Source of the DNA: Spirometra erinaceieuropaei
Taxonomy: Eukaryota; Platyhelminthes; Cestoda; Diphyllobothriidea; Diphyllobothriidae
Direction of reading: 5' to 3'
Assembly (NCBI GenBank): GCA_902702965.1
Contig: CACRXP010000010.1
Coordinates: 1,279,570-1,343,569 of the forward strand
Length of the DNA stretch: 64,000 bases
Numbering within the stretch: the stretch's first letter is position 1; the number at the start of each line of letters is the position of its first letter. Both the position numbers and the translations under genes were made by a program. This document shows, one piece after another, positions 55,750 through 64,000 of the stretch. The notes beneath the pieces were generated by a model. It saw only the letters and a list, made by a program, of their open reading frames with translations. It made no database searches and had not been told where the DNA came from.

Positions 55750-58361
55750 TAACTCAAAGCCTTTTCTACTAACAAATAAAAACTGAATGTCGGTCGGTCG
55801 AACGTTGCTGCATAACGCAAAGGGTTATCAAGCATCTGATTGGGCGAATTCTTACGGAACTAGCTGCGTTGTTGACTGCAAGTAATGCAATTACGTTTTA
55901 GTCTTCATGGTTTATTTGGCCTAATTGTGATGATCAGAGAGTACTCAGGTTTTGCTTTTCCTTTCCCCTCTAGCGTTCGTTAGAGGTTTCGAAACTTTCA
56001 ACAGGTCAATAACGTGTATTTGGAGCATTATTACGTACCTATCCGCCATTCGCATGTGCTTCATCATGGTTTGTGCTACTAAAAACTTCCTTTTTGGTGG
56101 AATGCGAAGTCATTTCCAATTCTTTCTTCTTAAAACCTGTTCATCTTATGTTGTAGGAAGTCACAAATCAATTTATAGATTGTCTTATAACCTAGTTTTA
56201 ACTCCAATCACGTGCGCTTGGCGCCCACCAGTCTACCCTTTTTGCGCTCCGAGCGTTCGATTTTGCCACCATAAATCGTTATACAAAAACTTGTCTGCGG
56301 TCGCACTGCGAAGAACGATCAACAGTTGGGACACATTTCAGACAGCGACAAGGAGGCGCGTATTTGGCCAGTTTGCCGTTGCCAACTGAATGAGCCTCAA
56401 CCAACGGTCTGAAATATTTAAGTGTGAACTGCAGATCAGTTTGTCACTGCGACAAACATTCCAGCACGTAGGCCACAGGCTCGCGCTCTGTTAACTGTGA
56501 TCACATATATGTATAGTTGCAGTATAGTTCTCCGATGATGGAAGGTTGTTGATTTTTAAAATGTTTCGATTATGCGCAAACGGTAATTGATATTCCCTTT
56601 TCTTCTCAACCAAATCGATTATAATTGGGTTCCGAAGAAGTTCTTTACTGTAGCAAAGAAACTCAGGGATTTGCAGGGAGGCTACCATAACCACCTCTCC
56701 TCTTTCCTTCGCTCGTAAAGTTGGCTTAGAAGCCTCTAAATTTACAGTCATACAATTGTGGGACCTCAAGTATGGTTTAGCGAAGGACAGTTTATGTCCA
56801 GCTGTTGTCCTGCGCAATCTTTGCAATATTCTGACCGATTAACGGATTCTTTTCTCAGAATTGTGCAATCACTTTAACTCACTCCGAGGATCCGTTCCAG
56901 TTCTGAGCGTGGTGAGAAATTAGAATCAGCCTACGAGTCGATTTCCTAAGCGGACTTGACCATAAATGTCTCCACCTCCGTAACCGGTCGTTTTTTAACG
57001 CTCATGCATGTCTTCTTAAAATTTCCTTTTTGCACCTTGACCGTCGGATTAAGGGTGCACACTGGAAGAGGCAGGTCGTCAGTTGCTCAACACACGGTAT
57101 CATGCTGTCTTTCCTCCCACCATAAAGCTTTGTTCAGATGCCCCATCGTTACGCTTACAAACGGCTAACTTGAGGTCCAGGATCTAATCGGGTCGCGCTT
57201 AGGACTTCTTACTCGTCGTGTACGCGTATGTAAAGTTGGTATCCAATCCAAGAACCAGTGATCTATTTGAGTGAATGCACAGGCCTCCCCTTATACGGAT
57301 GTTTTAAAATGACTAAACAGGACAACCATCAACCTGATAACTTCACAGCTAGCTTCGCTCGGTCCCCTTGTACGACCTCGACTGTCCAGATAGATTCATA
57401 ATCACGCATAGAATATTCCTGACTTATGGCTAACATTAGTTACCCTGGTCCGGTTTATTGCTTGGCGTCATCTTTAGCGGTCTTTCTGCAGATCACTTGC
57501 TCAGTTTTAATCAAATATAAGGTCAACGGGGGAATTTTATTTGTTGAAAAAAACTTGACAAAGTATCTCTTTTCTTCTAACTGCTTGACGAGCTGGCACT
57601 CAAAACGCTGTCTAGAAACAATTCTAAATTCAAAAATTTTGCAAAGCATTGAGATATGATTGGTCCTAGAAAGGGGCGTTTACCGATCTGGCCTAACTGC
57701 AGGACAGAGTACGCGGTTTACTTTTTGCCTTGTAAATTTAGCCTAGAATCCACGCGGGTTTTGGCCTAGCAGCGACCAATAAATAAACGAAAAGAGTTGT
57801 CACTACCCCTGGCTTTTGACGCTAATGTTTCCTAGTAATTAACTATACTCCTACTTTGGATATTTAGTGGATCTTTTTCTCACTGGAAAAGGGAATAAGA
57901 TTGCCAGTGCGTGAAGTAGAATCGACGTACGTCCTTCCGTTGGAATGCTTACACAGATGGGCCGTCGGTACCAGTGTGAAGGAAAACTAATTGTGTATTA
58001 GCTGTGCACATTTACAGGCTGGTATCTTAATATGGCTCTTCTGGTCGTCCGAGATGAGAGCAAAAACCTTTTCAACTTCATATCCTCGTTTATGTAAATT
58101 TAGTCATCATTCATAGAACACGGATGCAGTTATTGCTCTCAATAGTACCCTTGCGGAGCTTGCGCAATGGTCAAAAAACAATATTAGACAACGAAAACAA
58201 CAAATATTTAAATTTGCACAATCTTCAGCACACAGTTGTCACCTTGGATACTATTAGACCTGCAAACGTTTTGGGAATGCTTTAGCTAGAGACACATTTG
58301 TCCAGATTTGTACACCATCGCCCATTTGCACCAATTCCAACAACTTAGTACGTTACTAATG
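55750..58361. other. stretch with no confident gene
   Basis: A 145-codon plus-strand frame (55952-56389) and a 111-codon minus-strand frame (56491-56826) are open, but neither has motifs or splice sites and both are within chance length. Confidence 0.4.
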
Positions 58362-58562
58362 CCCTGTAATACAGGTAGCCTTACGCTAAATTCCGATGAA
58401 CTTTGAGTTAAAGTTGATGTTAAGGTTAGGTTTAACGTAAGCTTAGGGTTAAAGTTACGGTTGGTGTTAAGGCTGAGTTAGGGTTAGGGGCTAAATTGGA
58501 GTTAGCGCACGAGAATGGTCACCCTTTCTGAAATTTAGCCCAGAGCCACCTGTATTATGGGG
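58362..58562. mobile_element. 201-bp inverted-repeat element enclosing telomere-like repeats
   Basis: The ends 58362-58394 (start CCCTGTAATACAGGTAGCC) and 58530-58562 are reverse complements in 25 of 33 positions. Between them lies a degenerate TTAGGG-type array (58419-58491), including GAGTTAGGGTTAGGGGC. Orientation of the telomere-like strand is opposite to those at 31.7 and 54.0 kb. Confidence 0.65.
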
Positions 58563-61500
58563 AGGTTTATATTCTCCTGTCTTATCGATAAGTCACACCT
58601 AGACCTGGTTTTTCATCAAGAGCATCTGTAAAAACACGAAACAACTAGAACATATACCAGTACATTATTGGAACTCTCAGTCTTATCTCCAGATTGCAAA
58701 AATTATTCCTAGTAGACGGACGTGCGTCCATGATTTGAATTTGAAATGCGATGTCTTGTATTATAAGCATCTGGAATCCTGGACGGTCGTATACATTAAT
58801 TTATGATTTTATTATTGAATGAACAGGCTTCTGTGGAAACGTTGAACTAGTTTCGCGTTAGTTTACTCAGACCCAAAGACTGATACTGTCGCGCGTCATT
58901 CTCCACACCTTCTAGGCAGACACAGCGTGGCTTCAACCACACCTTTTATGTAATTCAAAGACCTAGAAGTAGATAGCTCCGGACAAAAGGTAGAAATTGA
59001 AATCTCGGAAACTCTGAGGTGCGACTTCGCTCAAACGTTTTTATGGAAAACTTGAGTGGACTAAAAGTCGTCAGGTGCATACACCCTAACAAACGAACAA
59101 AGTGCGATGGCAACCGCACCTCCGAAACACTTTTATGGAACTCTTCGAGTTCAGGGCTTCCGTGACAAATGAACACCTAAACGAGGATTTGCCAGACTGA
59201 TTGCTGCGAATTCCTGTAGCAAATCGTAAATGACTGCGGGTGTTGATCCTGCACCAAAATCTTTTTTAAAAAAAATATTTTGAATTTATCTTTCTGTCAT
59301 CGAAAAACACCAACCGTCGTAGGTGTGAACGTCCCTCAACCCTCTCGCCCATACTGACTTTTACTGACTGTTTAAATTTTGCTTATTATGCCCTCCTTTG
59401 TATTACTGCACAGGCCTGATAATGAAAAAGCAAAAGTGTACGTTTGCCGGACTTGGCTTCTTAAGGATAAGATTGTTAATAGTCGTCTGGTCGATTGAAC
59501 GTTTTTACTCCGTGCACGTTATGGCTTAACTGGCGGCTTTGTGTTTGGAGACTGTTCCGTTGCGGAACTTACCGCATCAGAAATAGTTACGGTGTAATCT
59601 GTTGATTTACTACGTATAAAGACGCTTCCTCACTACTAATACCAGGATGCCTATTGTGAAACTCGGATATTTACTCTAAACAATGTGTAAGCTGAGATGT
59701 TGTCCTTTATCTAGATAAATCGAAGATGCACACGGTACGCATAACCGGTACGCCTTAGTCAACTTGTAAACCGACTGTTTGTTGGACAGGAAGAAGTCGA
59801 TGAAAACGAAAAAAGTGGTCCCAAGCAGTACTTATGAAGAAGGAGACTTGATTGAAGAAACAAGAATTTTATTCGTCTGTCGGTTCGAATTCCCATCCCA
59901 ACCTGAGGCAATAGATAAGTATAGTGGATGCATAGCGGCTGAAATATTTAAGGAATGTGGTTGCTGTGCGTCACACTTGGTGCGGTGGTGTATTGCTCGC
60001 GTGCACGCGAGTCGTTAATTGCCGAAATTCCATCTCCAATACTAGTTACTGGCATGATACTTACTCGGCTGATTAGCTCGCAGATACGGTCACTGAAATT
60101 GGTGTTCCACGGCGCTCTCTCTCTCTCTACATGACAAATGACATTACCCAGAACTTAATGAGCAATGGCGGTTCATTGCCTTTGTAGCCGATCGGAGAAC
60201 GAGGACTCAAGCAGCTCGCGGCTCACGCAGTTGTCAATTCTTGCGAGAGTTTCGGCCTTGCCAAAATCGAAGGTGTGGAATCATTCCGTTGAATGAGCTA
60301 GAACTTAGCAGTTCTGCCCGAAGAGCATTACCAAGCGCAATGACCTCCCCCTCCCCATTCAATCCTGAGGCCTTGCCTTGGCAGAGGCATTTGTCGTGTA
60401 GCGAAAACGCGTTCGAACACTACCTCAAGTGACAATATCAGTGGGACAAACGGCTGTGTAATTGCTTAACCGATAACTAGTAACAGTTAAAGATCTGGAG
60501 CAACTAACCGACCCGCATGCGCACGGTCAATCCGTAGTTGCATCAAGTACGATCACAGGTGGTGGATTCGAGATATGATAATTTTGATGGATATTGTTTG
60601 CTCAATAAGTTCATCCTCTTGATACTTTAACCACTGTGCATCCACTATCCTATTTGGCTGCCACCTCTAGTGGTTGGAGGAGGGCGCGGATATGTGTGCC
60701 CCTTTATTTAAAAGTGCCTTTTATGCGGTAAAAAAGCATGCAGCACAGATACGTCTTTTTCTTTTTTACATATTTAGGAATGCCACTTCTCCTATCCCAA
60801 AAGGCCCCTATTATCGTCGTTTTCGTATCATAGGTGGACTTGCACCATCATACAGGGGATGAGGGACCTATCGTCCTACAAATTCCCCTTTGATAAATTA
60901 AGACAAGGCTTGTTTCTCCCTTCATATGTTTAAGAACACCGCTCTTTGTCATCCAAAGGGACCCTATTTTCTACCGTTCACGGAATTAGTGTACACATAT
61001 CAGTGTCCGACCGTGGTGGGTTCGAGTTTAGAATCCAAAAGACAGACGAGTAAAATTCCCACTCCATCGGTCGAGTTTCCTCGTCTCACTGGGAAGTCCA
61101 TTGGAGGGGCACCGTTAATCAAATTTTGCAGCTTTTAATGTCACAGATACAGTCCTCAATTTGTTGAGCCTAGCGAAAAGTAGGGCATGCCAACCTTTAT
61201 TCGATACGGATAGATGGAGGTACCCCAATAAACACTATTAGGGAAAAGTCCTGTTAAGTAGATGAAAGGCGCTGGACACTTTTGTGTTCAGATACCTGCG
61301 CACGACCGACACTGCTTATGCGAGCAGGTATGCCTGAGAAGCGAAGTTGTGCAACTGGAAGTGATTGTGTTGTACACTTCGGAGCGTTCGTTTGCGTCGT
61401 CAGTTTATCGATTAGCTTGGGTCATCGAAACGTAGTCACCTTAACTTCGATGGAGGATCCACGAAGTATTCCTCTCAGGGGGGAAGGAGTCAACAGTCTT

Positions 61501-63046
61501 GCCCGGACCATATGGCTGTGAATCACAAACGAGTGACTGAGATAACAGTGCGGCCTAAAACTCGGCCCAATGAAGAGTAGTCCCCTCTCCAAGCTAAGTG
61601 GTCTAGGCTTTTTGTTTTAAAGAAGTTCGTTCCCTAGTATACATTGCACTAGTTAATAATCCAATGTTCACCCGACATCTGCTTCTCCCCCTGCGTATCG
61701 TCAGATTATATAGAATGCATTCGGTTAATCTTCGTTGATTATTATTGTTTTTTGCACCTTTAGGGGGTTTGACGTGATTCCTGTCAAATTTTACAATATT
61801 TAACCTTGATACATAGCAGATGGAGACTTTCTGTTTGTAAGAAAAGTTCCAATACCTTGTTGTCGTCGGTTCGACAACAACGGACTTTCGCGTCTATCAC
61901 TTTTTCGCAAGCAATCTAGCAGAATGAGACGACCGTTCAGCCTAATTTTTCGCGTGCTAAGCAACATGACGTCTGTGGATCTTGCAAACAGCAGGTTTCT
62001 GGGCTTTGTAGCTCATTAAGTAGTCCCCGGTGACCCTGTTTCATAACTATTTGTTTTCGTAATGACTTTACGAGTGCGCAGGCAGCTGTTCACCGTAGAC
62101 TAGGGCTGGGCGACTGAGCTAAAGTTTTCACAGAGTTCTACATCCCCTGGGGACATTTTAACTACGGATTTAATGTCAGTCTGGGCAAACGCGGTGTTGC
62201 ATTTGCGATAACACTCGATATTGTTGGACTCGCGCGAATGAACCTTCAATTCCCACGCCCAGTACATGTTAATTCTCCATGTAAAACACAAATGGTGAAC
62301 ATAGAAGTCTATCTACACTCATCTCTTCAATTGTGTGTCCTTTCTTGGCCTCCACTTAACAGCTATGCTTCCGGTCTATGACACACTCTCCTAGTACCAC
62401 TCACTAAAAACCAAATTAAGCGGTCTCCTATTTGTCTTTTGGAACAATCCTCGTTATAAAACCTCAGTGGACTCCGTACTCAAAATCTAACTGACTGCCG
62501 TCGCCAGTAAATGAACAATTTTTTAGTCCTTTAGTCGGCGGCGGCGTCTTTTGCCCTGTGAAAAACCGAAAACTTGTGTTTGCCCTTGCGCGATTTTTTT
62601 GATATTGTCGCCAGCAAAAAAGGCATGAAGTAAACCGTGTACTTCTAATATTTGTGCGTCAGCATTTTTAATTTTCTGCCGACGTAGAAACGCATTAAAT
62701 ATTTTGTGAAGAAAGATATAATCTGGCCTCTAAAGGTTGTCTGATATGGGAACAAACTGGGAATGGTCACATGTCGTTCGGCGTCGATAGGGATGAACAC
62801 AAGCGGAGGATTTATTGACGTGCGAGTCGTTACCTTGCCAACAGTAAAAACTGCTATATGGATAAACTAGGACAAATCTCTCGACTACATCGGTTTTTAT
62901 GTAGTAAAATTCAAAAGAACGTTGGTCACAATGGAAAACTAGTTAAATCGTCAAATAGAAAATCGTGGCACTTCTAAATCAGCGTGGGAAGGCAGATAAC
63001 AGAGAAATATAACGCAGTTTGTCGGGCAGACATAATAACAAATAAT
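58563..63046. other. stretch with no confident gene
   Basis: A short (CT)n run lies at 60116-60127. A frame after a good acceptor at 59789 (TGTTTGTTGGACAG) reads EEVDENEKSGPKQYL and then stops; an alternative frame runs to 60018. Either could be a small exon but neither has a supporting donor or poly(A) signal. Confidence 0.35.
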
Positions 63047-63112
63047 GGACGCATGGCTCAATGGTTAGAGCGCTGAACTTAGCCAATAAGGCAGAAATAG
63101 GCCTCCTAGCCT
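63047..63112 (+). repeat. internally deleted hammerhead SINE
   Basis: An A-box region (ATGGCTCAATGGTTAGAGCG) is joined almost directly to the ribozyme-like 3' half (TTAGCCAATAAGGCAGAAAT, then CCTCCTAGCC). The B-box and first half of the core are gone. Confidence 0.5.
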
Positions 63113-64000
63113 CTCATGACTCTGGCGGATTCCCTTTCAGCATAAATAATCCCGCTAAGTATGCCAGAGGAGGGTTAAAGAGTTGTGAGGTAGTCGGGTA
63201 ACAACCGCTCCGGTTCATTTTACGACTTTTGGAAGGATTTTTTCATTTGCACCGCCAGCATTTTTTGAGGTAACATAGTTTTAACACCGAAGATTCCTTG
63301 ATTGGCATATTCAGTTCGAGCTTCATTTGTGTCGCAGTTGTTGTCAGTCACAAATAACTCTATCATTTCGGTACCAAGAAGGCTAAAGTTAAAATTGTCT
63401 TATGCAGTCGCTGAACCATCTGAGGGTGATCTAAATTAAGGTACACAGGTTGTATGCGGGGAATACGAAGTTTAAAAGCTTCTATCGCTGGCATTTCTGG
63501 CAAAATAAGCATTAAATTATCATCGAGAGAATTACTTGTTTTGTCTTAGTAATCTTGGCTCTTTGCTGATTTCCCTCATTAACGCGGTCCTTTTTGAGTT
63601 GAATTGCAGTTACTGTAAGGTTTTTTTTCATTTCCCAACATATCTGTCATCATGTCCCGTATACTAATTGTTATGTACATACTGTTAGTTATCAATTTGC
63701 TGAGAAAATACTGAATCTTGGTTTAATTATAAATACTTCCTTCACCGAACTCATCTGTTTGGAACGCCGTGTGTTATGAAGGAAGCTAAGCTCGGATTAA
63801 TTTTCAACTATCGTAGAGGACAGCTCTTCTTCAACAGAGGTCAAACAGTATTTGGACCTATGGGGTTACTCCGGTGCCTCTGTTACAAAAAGTCTGACCA
63901 TAGGATGTGGGCTGCCACTGAAAAATTCCTATCGGTTGGGGTTCTCAAACAACATACGTGACTGGCATGGAGGTCTTGGAGATTTTCTTTGCATGGACAA
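63113..64000. other. stretch to the window edge with no supported feature
   Basis: AT-rich, short frames only. Confidence 0.5.

Noticed and set aside
1..64000. CRISPR arrays, operons, ribosome-binding sites or prokaryotic replication origins
   Set aside because: None is seen, and the genome organisation is eukaryotic.

Overview
KIND OF ORGANISM. The window is eukaryotic. It has long AT-rich stretches without genes, a few short candidate exons bounded by GT/AG splice sites, no operons, and many decayed mobile elements. The non-LTR retrotransposon relics (reverse transcriptase with a C2H2-like C-terminal tail), a Penelope-like GIY-YIG tail and hammerhead-bearing short repeats fit a flatworm, most likely a tapeworm of the Spirometra/Dibothriocephalus type. 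That placement is inference from family resemblance; no search was run. LAYOUT. 1-7.0 kb is an element graveyard: a minus-strand degenerate ORF, a possible KDZ-type transposase relic, two SINE copies, and a minus-strand LINE relic with RT core and zinc-finger tail, followed by a candidate minus-strand exon (6837-7014). 7-17.7 kb is mostly unremarkable AT-rich DNA with a perfect 24-bp palindrome (8095-8118), a good candidate first coding exon on the plus strand (9746-9981) and a candidate minus-strand terminal exon with a poly(A) signal (14050-14323). 17.7-18.7 kb carries a SINE and two inverted tRNA-like copies, one enclosed by a near-perfect 46-bp inverted repeat. 25.6-27.8 kb holds a 990-bp TA-flanked foldback element, a smaller inverted-repeat element, a hammerhead SINE and a 119-nt hairpin. 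29-31 kb contains a SINE, a LINE fragment and a Penelope tail. 31.7 and 58.4 kb each carry a short inverted-repeat element enclosing telomere-like repeats. 36.9-37.3 and 53.2-53.6 kb hold the two best candidate exons, whose splice phases fit each other. 39.4-46.3 kb is again element-rich: a foldback relic, inverted pairs of the hammerhead SINE, and a mariner-like transposase relic. HOW PARTS RELATE. The best host gene evidence is plus-strand: a possible first coding exon near 9.7 kb and two phase-compatible exons near 37 and 53 kb, possibly one gene with very long introns; the product is not recognised. Most else is mobile DNA. The most interesting signal is a repeat family with a tRNA-like head followed by a type I hammerhead-ribozyme-like fold, seen in at least five copies and repeatedly arranged as inverted pairs. 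All gene calls are partial and tentative.
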